From Microcaldota archaeon (lineage in GTDB: Archaea > Micrarchaeota > Micrarchaeia > Micrarchaeales > Micrarchaeaceae): DNA of 46,640 nt. Each line of letters opens with the position of its first letter. Positions within the stretch are counted from its first letter, which is position 1. The position numbers were made by a program, and so were the translations under genes. Below, in pieces: positions 1 through 8,122 of the stretch. The notes under the pieces are model-generated. The model was not told the origin of the DNA, searched no databases, and saw only the letters and a program-made list of their open reading frames with translations. The stretch covers positions 1 through 46,640 of the forward strand of contig JAKAVF010000006.1 of NCBI GenBank assembly GCA_021827605.1. The letters run 5' to 3'.

Positions 1-1
1 T

Positions 2-421
2 TCCGATCTTATAACTTATCCTGCTTGTGCTACAGATGGCAGTTATATCTATTGCGCAGGAGGAAGCACAGGTAATGGTGGAATGACTTTGGGCAACGTT
101 TATTCGGCGCAGATAGTTTCTGGGGGAAAACTTGGCACTTGGAGCGCAGACACTTATCTACCCTCAGCAACGTATAAAGCATATTGCGATATGTATAATG
201 GGAATCTTTTCTGCCTTGATGAGGAGTCTGGTGCGTATTATGAGGCTACACCATCGTCTGGGGTTTTCAACAGTCCATGGACCCAGATAGGGACGTATCC
301 AACTGTCAGCTCCTCCTTCACGCCATGTAGCATAATTGGTGGCACAGTAAGCTGCATTGGGGGATTCAATTCGCCTCCACCATACACTACAAATGCTATT
401 TATTATGCTAATTTACCCTAA
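2..421 (+). CDS. C-terminal part of a secreted/surface beta-propeller (Kelch-like) protein, cut by the window edge
   Basis: The open frame enters from the left edge, so the N-terminus is missing; it ends at a TAA at 419-421. The visible 139 residues hold about three repeat units of roughly 45 residues. Each has a Gly-Gly or Asn-Gly turn and a Cys pair with constant C-x8-C spacing, and units carry GTW or PWTQIG and tYP-type segments typical of Kelch-like blades. Regular paired cysteines in a Ser/Thr/Tyr-rich protein suggest disulfide-stapled blades outside the cell (inference). No membrane anchor is visible. The ligand or role is unknown. Confidence 0.6.
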   Translation, partial: SDLITYPACATDGSYIYCAGGSTGNGGMTLGNVYSAQIVSGGKLGTWSADTYLPSATYKAYCDMYNGNLFCLDEESGAYYEATPSSGVFNSPWTQIGTYPTVSSSFTPCSIIGGTVSCIGGFNSPPPYTTNAIYYANLP

Positions 422-453
422 ATATAGGCTAAACGCGGACAATAATTGATTTG

Positions 454-1353
454 ATGGACGAAAACAACCTTAACAGGATAAGAGATGTAGGTACAATCTC
501 TTACAGGGCGCTGCTGAATGCAAAGGCTCTTGTGAAGCCAGGTGCGAAGCTGCTTGACATAGCAAGCGCAGCCGAGAAGTTCCTTCTTGATAGCGGGTAT
601 ACCTGCGCATTCCCGCTCAACCTTTCTGTAAACAGTGAGGCGGCACACTACTCGCCGGCAGTTGCGGATGAAAAGGTATTTGGGGATAAAGACATCGTAA
701 AAGTTGACTTCGGGGCTGCGAAGGACGGAATCCTTGGAGACTGCGCAGTTACGGTCGATCTCTCTGGGGAGAATGGGAAGCTCGTCGAGGCATCCGAGCA
801 GGCGCTTGCTGATGCAATAGCGACGGTTAAGGCAGGAGTAAAAGTGAGTGAAATAGGAAAAGAGATTGCAAATGCGATAGAATCGCGCGGATTCAAACCT
901 ATAGAGAACCTTGGCGGACATGGAGTCGGAGAACACGACCTGCATTCAAAAATATTCATTCCGAACTTTGACAACGGGGACGATACTGAGCTGGAGGAAG
1001 GCGAGGTTATAGCGATAGAGCCGTTTGCGACAAGCGGAAAGAAAGGTCTTGTAACAGACAGCGATGTATGCGAAATATATGGGTTTGCAGGGCCTGTACA
1101 GGTCCGCAATCCAGACGCGAGGAAGGTATTGGATGAAATAATGAACAAGTACAGCAGTGAACCATTTGCGGTCAGGTGGCTATCAAATGTTATCCCTGAG
1201 AAGTTCAAGCTCTATGTTGCGGTAAAGGAGCTATGGAGGAGCGGTGCGCTTACCCCCTATCCGATGCTCATCGGATTGGGAGGAGGGAATGTGTCGCAGG
1301 CTGAGGCGGAGCTGCTGGTCACAAGGGACGGATGTGAAGTGCTGACGAAATGA
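454..1353 (+). CDS. map: Methionine aminopeptidase, type II
   Basis: Removes the initiator methionine from nascent proteins in the cytosol. At 299 aa it has the length of compact archaeal type II enzymes. Expected dinuclear metal ligands are visible: D85 (VDFG), D96 (GDCAV), H156 (GGHGVG), E189 (AIEPF) and an acidic residue in QAEAELLV (about 284). H65 in AHYSP matches the substrate-contact His. The 155-residue to C-terminal part includes the type II helical insert. ATG at 454 is preferred over the TTG at 451. It is followed 13 bp later by a 47-aa ORF on the same strand. Confidence 0.95.
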   Translation: MDENNLNRIRDVGTISYRALLNAKALVKPGAKLLDIASAAEKFLLDSGYTCAFPLNLSVNSEAAHYSPAVADEKVFGDKDIVKVDFGAAKDGILGDCAVTVDLSGENGKLVEASEQALADAIATVKAGVKVSEIGKEIANAIESRGFKPIENLGGHGVGEHDLHSKIFIPNFDNGDDTELEEGEVIAIEPFATSGKKGLVTDSDVCEIYGFAGPVQVRNPDARKVLDEIMNKYSSEPFAVRWLSNVIPEKFKLYVAVKELWRSGALTPYPMLIGLGGGNVSQAEAELLVTRDGCEVLTK

Positions 1354-1366
1354 TGCTGGTGATTTT

Positions 1367-1510
1367 ATGGAGAAAGCTGCAGAAGAAGGGCATGGTAGCA
1401 TAAATCAGATTCGGGACTCGGGAAAAGCTGAAAGCTTCCTCAGAAACGGAAACCATGACGAATCAGACCAGAAGCTGGCTTTCTACATTTTGAACCAGCT
1501 TAGACTGTGA
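1367..1510 (+). CDS. Small uncharacterised protein (47 aa)
   Basis: An ATG follows a good ribosome-binding site (GGTGATTTT) 13 bp after the methionine aminopeptidase stop, giving a frame of 47 codons ending at TGA 1508-1510, one base before the convergent nrdJ end. The product is hydrophilic and charged, starts MEKAAEEGHG and ends with a probable helix (KLAFYILNQLRL). No family is recognised. The spacing and ribosome-binding site suggest translation from the map transcript; the function is unknown. Confidence 0.55.
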   Translation: MEKAAEEGHGSINQIRDSGKAESFLRNGNHDESDQKLAFYILNQLRL

Positions 1511-1511
1511 G

Positions 1512-3806
1512 CTAATCTCCACAAAGGCTTAGACCACACTTCGGGCAGGTAAAGCAACCGCCGCCTGAAATCAGTGGTGTGCCGCAGTCTGGGCACTTCT
1601 TCTCCTCTGCCGTAATCAACGACCATTTCTGCGTCTGCCCGCCGGATATTGCGCCGTTCGTGGCGGCAATCTTCTGACCGCCGGCATGATGAGCCTGTTT
1701 TATCGCATCTAAGCCTTTCTGCGCGCCCTCACTCTTGACGGCCTGCAATACCTGTATGTTCTTCGACTGGTCCCTGTAGACCGTTATTCCCCTGCACCCT
1801 GTTTCCCACGCAAGATCATATGCGTATTCTATGTCGTGCGGAGTTGCCCAGCTCGGGAAGTTTATAGTCTTCGATACACTGTTGTCGGTGTACTTCTGGA
1901 ACACGGCTTGCATCTTCACGTGCCATTCGGGTGCTATGTCGAAAGCGGTGACAAATACATCTCTTACGTCTTTTGGAATCTCTTCGGATTCCTGTATCGA
2001 TACCTTGTTGGCTAGCTTCTGCATCAGTTCCTGCGAATAGAAGTTCCTTTCAAGAGCTATGCGCTCGAACTCGTTGTTTACCTCTATAAGATTTGAACCA
2101 ATCGTATCACGGACATTCCTGAGATAGACTACTGAGAATATCGGCTCAATCCCTTGCGAAGTGCCTCCTGCGATTATGCTGATGGTGCCTGTCGGGGCTA
2201 TTGTCGACACCGTTGAGTTTCTCAATGGCTTGAACCCAAGCTTTGCCCAGATGCTGTTCTGGAATTCAGGGAATGGTCCCCTTTCAACAGCAAGCTCTTC
2301 GCTCATCTTCCTTCCCTCATCGTTGAGGAACTTCATAACCTTCTCACCAAGCTCTAGAGCTTCGTTGCTGTCGTATTTCATTCCGAGCTTTATCAGCAGG
2401 TCTGCCCAGCCCATTACGCCAAGGCCTACTCTCCTTATCGCCTTGCTCACTTTATCTATCTGCGGAAGAGGGTAAGCGTTCACTTCTATAACATCATCGA
2501 GGAATCTCACGCCAAGCCTTATCATCCTTCTGTACTCATCCCAATCGATCTCATAATGGTGGTCTGTCTTCTTAACCATCTCTGCAAGATTTATTGAGCC
2601 AAGGTTACATGAGTCAAATGAATATAGCGGGACCTCACCGCATGGATTTGTTGCTTCGATTGGGCCGAGCTTCGGAACCGGATTCGAGTAGCTGGAGTTC
2701 ATCCTGTCGAGGAACACTACGCCAGGATCCCCAGTCTTCCACGCCATAGTCACGATAAGGTTCCAAACCGCCCTTGCATTAAGCCTGCCTACTACTATTC
2801 CAGTTCTAGGATTGAGAAGGTCATAGTCCTTATTTTCCTTCAGCGCTTTCATGAACCCATTTGTTATGCCGACCGAGATGTTGAAATTCCTTAGCGTACC
2901 TTCGTTCTCCTTCAGCACTATGAAGTCGAGTATGTTCGGATGATCCACTCGCAGTATCCCCATATTTGCCCCGCGCCTCTTTCCTCCCTGTTTTATCTCT
3001 TCTGTAGAGGCATCGAAAAGCTTCATGAATGATATTGGACCTGACGCCACCCCGCTGGTCGATTTTACATAGTCATTTGATGGTCTGAGCCTCGAGAATG
3101 CCATGCCTGTGCCCCCGCCAGTCTTGTGGACCATTGCCTGCCACTTCAGCGCGTCATAGATTTCCGGTATTGAATCGCCAACAGGAAGTACGAAACATGC
3201 GCTCAGCTGACCGTCCTTTGTACCAGCATTCATGAGCGTAGGGGAGTTTGGCATAAACTTGAATGTTGACATGGCGTCGTAGAATTCCTTTTCTATCCTG
3301 CGCGTCTCAGCTTCGCTCTTCCCGAACTTCAGCTCGGCTGAAGAAATGGCCCTTGCAACCCTTTCAAATAGCTGCTTTGGCGTCTCGGTTATCTTTCCAT
3401 TCTCGTCCTTTAGGAGATATCTTGCTGCAAGCACGATAAGCGAGTTGATAGGTACCTTGAGTTCGTCATTCGGAATCCCGAGTGAGAGCCTGAACTGCCT
3501 AAGGCCAGCATGCTTGTCTCTGTAAAGAATGTATGCCTTCGCTACATTAGGCTCGCTCTTCATCAGGACCATCTCGACTATATCCTGGATTTTCTCGACG
3601 TCAAGCTCGTCCTTGTTGAGCTGCCTTATCTCCTCAATGACCTGTTGTGTTATCTTCCTTGTGCTTTCAATATTTTCTTCCTTATCTTTCAGCGGATAGT
3701 ACCCGTTGAATGCATTGAATATCGCCTTTTCAATTTTCTCCTGATCGAAAGGTACCTTGTCCTTATTCCTCTTCACCACAAACTTAGGATTCGTTTTGTT
3801 CTCCAT
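1512..3806 (-). CDS. nrdJ: Adenosylcobalamin-dependent (class II) ribonucleotide reductase
   Basis: Reduces ribonucleotides to deoxyribonucleotides using a thiyl radical made from coenzyme B12. Domains of the 764-aa protein: an ATP-cone at about 8-95; a catalytic alpha/beta barrel with the first redox Cys in LSACF (C204), the NPCGE motif (N387, C389, E391) and the partner Cys in SCNLGSIN (C400); and a C-terminal CxxC...CxxC zinc-ribbon-like tail with a last Cys near the end (LCGD). No small radical subunit gene is seen here, as expected for class II. The start is ATG after GGTGAAATGA. It converges on the 47-aa ORF. Activity implies cobalamin uptake or salvage (inference). Confidence 0.95.
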   Translation of the reverse strand: MENKTNPKFVVKRNKDKVPFDQEKIEKAIFNAFNGYYPLKDKEENIESTRKITQQVIEEIRQLNKDELDVEKIQDIVEMVLMKSEPNVAKAYILYRDKHAGLRQFRLSLGIPNDELKVPINSLIVLAARYLLKDENGKITETPKQLFERVARAISSAELKFGKSEAETRRIEKEFYDAMSTFKFMPNSPTLMNAGTKDGQLSACFVLPVGDSIPEIYDALKWQAMVHKTGGGTGMAFSRLRPSNDYVKSTSGVASGPISFMKLFDASTEEIKQGGKRRGANMGILRVDHPNILDFIVLKENEGTLRNFNISVGITNGFMKALKENKDYDLLNPRTGIVVGRLNARAVWNLIVTMAWKTGDPGVVFLDRMNSSYSNPVPKLGPIEATNPCGEVPLYSFDSCNLGSINLAEMVKKTDHHYEIDWDEYRRMIRLGVRFLDDVIEVNAYPLPQIDKVSKAIRRVGLGVMGWADLLIKLGMKYDSNEALELGEKVMKFLNDEGRKMSEELAVERGPFPEFQNSIWAKLGFKPLRNSTVSTIAPTGTISIIAGGTSQGIEPIFSVVYLRNVRDTIGSNLIEVNNEFERIALERNFYSQELMQKLANKVSIQESEEIPKDVRDVFVTAFDIAPEWHVKMQAVFQKYTDNSVSKTINFPSWATPHDIEYAYDLAWETGCRGITVYRDQSKNIQVLQAVKSEGAQKGLDAIKQAHHAGGQKIAATNGAISGGQTQKWSLITAEEKKCPDCGTPLISGGGCFTCPKCGLSLCGD

Positions 3807-3953
3807 TCATTTCACCCAACTCACGAAGTCGTGCGGTAGTAAGTAAACAAAAAAGGTTTAAAAGGGTAGATTGCAGCATGCGACCAAAAACGTAAACGCT
3901 TGGGAAGCGCACTACACAAAAAGAAAAAAGCTCTGACGGAGGAAAAGTTAGAC

Positions 3954-4373
3954 CTACTCGGTTCTCTCGATGTCATCGCATGCTTCTTCGAACTGCGCCT
4001 TGAGCTCGGCCCAAGCCTGGACGTAGTCCTCGTGCTCACCCTTATCAACGTTGAAGAAGAGCCACTGCGAAAAAGCGGAGTCTGAAAGATTGGTCTTTGA
4101 CACTTCGACTATGTCGAATGGAGTTATCAACTTCCACTTTGATGTCTTCGCCTCGGCATACTCTTTCTTTACGTCTGGCTGGTTGAGCATCCCGCCACCG
4201 TTGGTAAGGAGCTTGTACGTCTGCCAGGAGTGGCCTGAAGCAAAAGATGCGATCAGTATCGCCTTGATCATCGTGTTTGAGTCCTCCTTTGAGAATCCTT
4301 CTTTCTTTGTCGAGACCTTCTTCACTTTTGTCGAGAGCATGTCGTATTTCGTAAGATTGTACTTTATCGGCAT
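3954..4373 (-). CDS. Hypothetical protein (139 aa)
   Basis: No family recognised. Lys-rich N-terminus, then a segment GHSWQTYKLLTNGGGML that could hold a structural or ligand-binding loop, and an acidic helical C-terminus (about residues 110-139). No signal peptide or membrane segment. ATG at 4373 is preceded by GTGATAGGAGAG, a good ribosome-binding site. It stands alone, upstream of nrdJ on the same strand with a 147-bp gap. Confidence 0.7.
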   Translation of the reverse strand: MPIKYNLTKYDMLSTKVKKVSTKKEGFSKEDSNTMIKAILIASFASGHSWQTYKLLTNGGGMLNQPDVKKEYAEAKTSKWKLITPFDIVEVSKTNLSDSAFSQWLFFNVDKGEHEDYVQAWAELKAQFEEACDDIERTE

Positions 4374-4526
4374 TTACTCTCTCCTATCACGTTGACCTTT
4401 TGGTCTATTTCTTAACCTTGTCTCGTGACTACTGCCCGATTGGAGGATACTTCTCTTGTTAGTATTTTAACAACAAAATATATAAGCATGATTACGAGAA
4501 CATAATTTAACGACCGTGGTGATTTC

Positions 4527-4940
4527 TTGGGTATTTTCAACATTTTCGGCAAAAAGGATGTAGCTTCAGACCTTGCAAAGCCGGCACCTTTCAGGATTTC
4601 GACTGAATGGATACCTTACAGGCTATATGCAAGGAAAAAGAGCTCTGCGATGCTCGTGATAAGACTCAAGAACGCAACGCAGGAGGTCCTTCTGACATCC
4701 GTGGTGGCGGAGTTGCCAAAGAATCTTGGCTTTGACACAATTAATGTAGCAAAAGAAAGGGAGGCGAGGCTTGGAGACGTCGCACCAGGAGAGGAGAAGG
4801 AATTGAGGTTCGAGGTTTTCTCCGGGTTGAACTCAGACGCCGGGGAGTACACGCTTAATCTGACCGCAATAGCGCACTACCGCGACTATGGGCATGTGAT
4901 AAACGCTGTGAAAAAAAGAGTTACTGTTGAAGTTGTCTGA
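4527..4940 (+). CDS. Hypothetical protein with probable Ig-like beta-sandwich
   Basis: 137 aa starting with TTG directly after GTGGTGATTTC. After a short N-terminus (GIFNIFGKK) the sequence alternates beta strands: PFRISTEWIPYRLYARKKSSAMLVIRL, later ELRFEVF and EYTLNLTAIAHYRDYGHVI. This strand pattern, with NATQE and APGEEKE turns, resembles CARDB-like/NPCBM-like Ig folds common in archaeal proteins. No signal peptide is visible, so it is probably cytosolic. The fold call is inference; no function can be given. Confidence 0.7.
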   Translation: MGIFNIFGKKDVASDLAKPAPFRISTEWIPYRLYARKKSSAMLVIRLKNATQEVLLTSVVAELPKNLGFDTINVAKEREARLGDVAPGEEKELRFEVFSGLNSDAGEYTLNLTAIAHYRDYGHVINAVKKRVTVEVV

Positions 4941-4942
4941 GA

Positions 4943-5284
4943 TTACTTCTTCTCGGGCTGCGGCACTGGCTGCGGTTTTTCTTTTTCCTCAACAGACTTC
5001 GGCGGCTGCTGTGTGCCGTTCGTCTGGTTAATCAGCGCATAGACGCCTGAGAGCATCTCAGCCAGCTTTACTCCCTTCTCGGTAAGCTTTATCACCTTTA
5101 TCTTGCCATGTCGCTCATTCTGGACTATCCCCATCTGCTCGCACTTCCTTATGAAGTTGCTAGTGTGCACATATGTGGTATTGCACGTCTTGGAAAGCGT
5201 GGCGATGTGCCACGGCTGCTTGCCCTCCTTAAGGGAAACAAGTATCATCGCCTGCTTATCCTTCAATAGGATTGAACCTTCCAT
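4943..5284 (-). CDS. Winged-helix (MarR-like) DNA-binding protein
   Basis: 113 aa. Residues 8-75 read as a winged helix-turn-helix: QAMILVSLKEGKQ, a recognition region around TTYVHTSNFIRKCEQMGIV and a wing NERHGKIKVIKLTEKGVKLAEML, as in MarR/ArsR-like archaeal regulators. The tail (85-113) is Pro/Glu/Lys-rich and probably disordered. It converges with the Ig-like gene 2 bp away. The target is unknown; neighbouring genes give no clear clue. Confidence 0.75.
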   Translation of the reverse strand: MEGSILLKDKQAMILVSLKEGKQPWHIATLSKTCNTTYVHTSNFIRKCEQMGIVQNERHGKIKVIKLTEKGVKLAEMLSGVYALINQTNGTQQPPKSVEEKEKPQPVPQPEKK

Positions 5285-5316
5285 GTATATTATTCTCCAT
5301 TATTGGTATTTAGCCG

Positions 5317-6018
5317 TTACTCACGCAGATAAGCTTTTTTAGCCTCTTCCTTTTTCCTTTCGGCGAAATAATGAGAGATGCGCTCCCTTGCGATCAGCGC
5401 AATGCCTATGGTTAGCCCAAATAATGCGGTGGTGTACGCCAGCGGCGCGCCGATCGGCGCCGGGAGCACTTTGTAGATGTTTTTGAGACCTGCTGCACCC
5501 ATGAGGACTTTGTCGTCGATTGTCGCGATGGCGAGACTCACGCCGCTTAGAGCCAGTCCAACCTTACCGAAGAAATCCCATCTGTTCTTTTTCGATTCTG
5601 CGTTGTCGAGTATCTCCTTTGCCTCTTTGTCATCCTTCCTCAGCTTCAGGGCGAGAACCGCCCGCTTCCGCTCTATTTCTGGCATGAGTATTTCCTTTAT
5701 GTCGGCCTGCATGCTCCCTATCTTCATCCTCTTGCGCTTGTTCTCCTTTGTAGGATTGTTGAGGTACTGCCTGTTTGCTTCCTCCCAATAAAGGTCAACA
5801 TCCTCCTTCAGCCTTCTGTGTACAACAATCTCGCGATTTATCTCTTCTACCTGCTGCTCCGTTGGCTGCTGGGTTGGTGTGAGCGCATTTAGCCGTTTCA
5901 TGAAGTCAACAGCAGCGGCTATTCTCGCGGTAAGGTCGCTTATCCTCTCATCGACTGTTGGCTGGCTTTCTCCGTTCTGCGCTTTAGCTTTCACTTGATT
6001 TGATGCAGTTACTGCCAT
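5317..6018 (-). CDS. Coiled-coil membrane protein, uncharacterised
   Basis: 233 aa counted from the ATG at 6018. Residues 20-140 are highly charged and predicted helical/coiled-coil (RRLKEDVDLYWEEANRQYL, KENKRKRMKIGSM). Two hydrophobic segments follow, around GKVGLALSGVSLAIATI and PLAYTTALFGLTIGIALIA, and then a basic C-terminal tail. A TATA-like ATTTTAAATA about 22-30 nt upstream and no ribosome-binding site suggest a leaderless mRNA. An upstream in-frame extension would run into tRNA-Arg and is rejected. Function unknown. Confidence 0.7.
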   Translation of the reverse strand: MAVTASNQVKAKAQNGESQPTVDERISDLTARIAAAVDFMKRLNALTPTQQPTEQQVEEINREIVVHRRLKEDVDLYWEEANRQYLNNPTKENKRKRMKIGSMQADIKEILMPEIERKRAVLALKLRKDDKEAKEILDNAESKKNRWDFFGKVGLALSGVSLAIATIDDKVLMGAAGLKNIYKVLPAPIGAPLAYTTALFGLTIGIALIARERISHYFAERKKEEAKKAYLRE

Positions 6019-6060
6019 AAAATTTCGTTGTTGATTCTGATATTTAAAATAAGCGGAAAA

Positions 6061-6135
6061 TGAGCCTGGCGGGATTTGAACCCGCAACCATCTGGTCCGA
6101 AGCCAGACGCGCTATCCAAGTTGCGCCACAGGCCC
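6061..6135 (-). tRNA. tRNA-Arg (anticodon TCG)
   Basis: Full cloverleaf on the minus strand: acceptor GGGCCTG/CAGGCTC with one G-T pair, anticodon loop CTTCGGA in a TCTGG/CCAGA stem, T-arm GCGGG-TTCAAAT-CCCGC, discriminator A, no encoded CCA. No intron. The right-hand end of the tnpB element lies only about 25 bp upstream of its 5' end. A TATAAA lies 4-10 bp upstream, too close for a normal archaeal tRNA promoter. Confidence 0.95.
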
Positions 6136-6170
6136 CCTTTATATGGAGAGTGCTGGATAGGTGACATCCT

Positions 6171-6191
6171 CCCACCCGTAAACGGTGTGGG
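6171..6191 (-). repeat. Right-end (RE) subterminal palindrome of the IS element
   Basis: On the minus strand: CCCAC-A-CCG, loop TTTA, CGG-G-GTGGG-type stem with one A-G mismatch, starting 12 nt after the tnpB stop. In IS605-family elements this end, with the 3' part of tnpB, forms the guide (omega/re) RNA. The sequence just beyond it, towards tRNA-Arg, would be the guide. Confidence 0.75.
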
Positions 6192-6202
6192 CTTCCTCTG
6201 CG

Positions 6203-7414
6203 TCATGCAATCACTGCATCCTGCAAAGGATGTGTTTTATCGGTTCTCAGTTCTTCGAGAACTGCCTCCTGATGAGGTCTTACACTCTCTCCCTGAGCGT
6301 GACTTCCCCTCTGTCCGAGGGTAGCTCTGTTGAGTATGTTTATACTTGCATTTATATCCCTGTCCTTCTGCATACCGCATCTATTGCAGATGTATGTTCT
6401 TTCCGAGAGTGGCATTTCCTGAATATTGCCACAGTTACTGCATTCCTTTGAGGTATTTCTTGCATCCACTCTGATTATCTTCATACCAGCACTTTCAGCC
6501 TTGTATGAGAGCATTTGGATAAACCTGTTCCATGAAGCGTTTTGTATTGACTGTGCAAGATTGTGGTTCTTTACCATGTTCTGAATATGAAGATCTTCCA
6601 CTGCGAATGAGGTATATCCTGAATTGATTAGAGTGTCTGAAAGTTTATGCAGGTAGTCATCTGACTGGTTTGTGGAATATTCGTATGCCTTTTGAAGATG
6701 CATCTTCGCTTTCTCCCTTCTCTTTGAGCCTTTGTTCCTTCTTGCAACAATCCTTTGCCACATTGCGATATGTTTCTCTGCCTTCTTTGCAAACTTTGGT
6801 TTCCCTACTTTTGTTCCGTCAGACAATGCGATGAAGGAATTGAGGCCCATGTCTATGCCGACAGGATTGGTGTTCTTGACCTCTGGGACTTTGATGTTTT
6901 TTATGGTAGTGAAGACTGCATAATAATTTCTTCCTTCCCTCTTTATCGCAAGCGTCTTTATTGTGCCTTCTATCTTCCTGTGAAGTTCAATTCTCATCGT
7001 GCCTATCCTTGAAACCCGTAGTCTATCCTTCCTTATTGAGAAAGAACCATTGTCTTGCGGGTATGTTATCGACTTATATCTGTCCCTTGACCTGAATCTT
7101 GGAAATCCTGCCTTCCTGTTTCCTTCCTTTGTCCTCCTGAAGAAGTTCTGGTATGCCTTGAGAAGCCTGAATTCTATTTCGCATCTTGTCTGCGAATACA
7201 GTTTCAGGTATTTCTTGTCTTCTTGGATTATCTCTTTCACGAACCTGTTGAACTGTGCCATTGAAACTTTTGTCTTTCTGTTTTGGTATGATGCGATTGA
7301 CTTCTCAAGAATCCTGTTGTAGAACTGTTGTGCAAGGATTAGCCTTTCATCTATTTCTTCCTGCCTTGTGGCATCAGGGTAGATTCTGAACTTGTATGCT
7401 CTTGTCAGTTCCAT
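6203..7414 (-). CDS. tnpB: TnpB RNA-guided endonuclease (IS200/IS605 family)
   Basis: Transposon-encoded RuvC-like nuclease, the ancestor-type of Cas12. At 403 aa it is full length. An N-terminal OrfB helix-turn-helix region covers about 1-50. The RuvC catalytic acids are all present: D188 in GIDMG, E273 in VEDL, D353 in DRDINAS. The zinc ribbon is C325/C328 and C343/C346. The frame is intact, so the nuclease may be active. ATG at 7414 follows a strong GGGGAGGT ribosome-binding site, unlike the GGTGA type used by host genes here, consistent with transfer. Known TnpB proteins cut the empty donor site and so keep the element; that role here is inferred. Confidence 0.93.
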   Translation of the reverse strand: MELTRAYKFRIYPDATRQEEIDERLILAQQFYNRILEKSIASYQNRKTKVSMAQFNRFVKEIIQEDKKYLKLYSQTRCEIEFRLLKAYQNFFRRTKEGNRKAGFPRFRSRDRYKSITYPQDNGSFSIRKDRLRVSRIGTMRIELHRKIEGTIKTLAIKREGRNYYAVFTTIKNIKVPEVKNTNPVGIDMGLNSFIALSDGTKVGKPKFAKKAEKHIAMWQRIVARRNKGSKRREKAKMHLQKAYEYSTNQSDDYLHKLSDTLINSGYTSFAVEDLHIQNMVKNHNLAQSIQNASWNRFIQMLSYKAESAGMKIIRVDARNTSKECSNCGNIQEMPLSERTYICNRCGMQKDRDINASINILNRATLGQRGSHAQGESVRPHQEAVLEELRTDKTHPLQDAVIA

Positions 7415-7477
7415 TACCTCCCCTTCTTTACCTTTATCCTCTTTTTTTCTTTATATTCCTTTCTGCGGTTCGCTTTC

Positions 7478-7502
7478 ATCCCACCCCTGAAGGATGTGGG
7501 AT
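7478..7502 (-). repeat. Left-end (LE) subterminal palindrome of the IS element
   Basis: On the minus strand: ATCCCAC-A-TCC, loop TTCA, then a GG(G)GTGGGAT arm with the same A-G mismatch seen in the right-end hairpin. It lies about 63 bp upstream of the tnpB start. Y1 transposases recognise such hairpins in single-stranded DNA. Confidence 0.75.
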
Positions 7503-7576
7503 TTCCCGCTCACGTAGTTAAGCCTTAGTGTTGCTGGTTATAAATATTTTGATAGACTGAGCAGTTTTGTGGTTCT

Positions 7577-8122
7577 GTGGGTTCAGAAGCTAAACCCCTG
7601 ATTCTTCCGATTGATGGTCAGTTTGGTGCTAGTTATAGACCGTTGTTCCTGCGTACGGAGCAGGGAACTGGACCGGTGATCACAAATCTTGATAAGTAAA
7701 TAAGGCTGCCAAAACCGGAAAATCCAAAAAAGATACGTATGGATTTCAATTCACTGCATATGAAGCTTTATATTCAGATTGAAGGGCAGACGATAATAGT
7801 GCACAGCACTTACCATAGGGGGCTTGTTGATATGAAACCCACTTATAATGGGGGTAAGTTGCACGAGATCATGATGTTTGTTCTCGAGGTATCGTTCGAT
7901 GCATTGGAGCGCGCATGATGTTGTGGAGGGTCTGATAGGCAGCTTGCTTCCGAAGGGGCAGCCCGAGCACCACCTTCGCGAGAAAGAGAGTGAGATAGTT
8001 AGTGGCTTAGGCGCTTCCTGAATGATGGAATACAGACAGTATATGGTTTTACTTGTGTAAAGCTGAGGCGGTACGATGGTTTTAGGCACGAAGTCCTGCC
8101 TGAAGAGCGGTTTAGCCACCAA
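7577..8122 (+). pseudogene. Decayed protein-coding gene, family unknown
   Basis: One plus-strand frame reads like protein from about 7577 (segments such as LPIDGQFGASYRPLFL). It hits TAA at 7697-7699 and continues in frame (KIRMDFNSLHMKLYIQIE...) to TGA at 7916-7918. The coding look then moves to another frame (HDVVEGLIGSLLPKGQPEHH...) to TGA at 8019-8021 and returns to the first frame (NDGIQTVYGF...) up to the rnhB end. Two stops and two compensating frameshifts indicate decay. The longest intact piece is 7739-7918 (59 aa). A TATA-like TTATAAATATTT at about 7529 precedes it, next to the IS left end. No family recognised. Confidence 0.45.

Larger units (their letters stand above)
6160..7516 (-). 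mobile_element. IS200/IS605-superfamily element, tnpB only (IS1341-like)
   Basis: Contains an intact tnpB but no tnpA (Y1 transposase), flanked by two imperfect palindromes of the same design (6171-6191 and 7478-7502). Both have a CCCAC/GTGGG stem interrupted by an A-G mismatch at the same place. Outer limits are approximate because these elements make no target duplication. Without its own transposase it can move only with tnpA supplied elsewhere. It sits between tRNA-Arg and a decayed gene. Confidence 0.8.

Noticed and set aside
6018-6087. Longer N-terminus for the coiled-coil membrane protein
   Set aside because: The extra 23 codons run into tRNA-Arg, and a TATA box fits a leaderless start at 6018.
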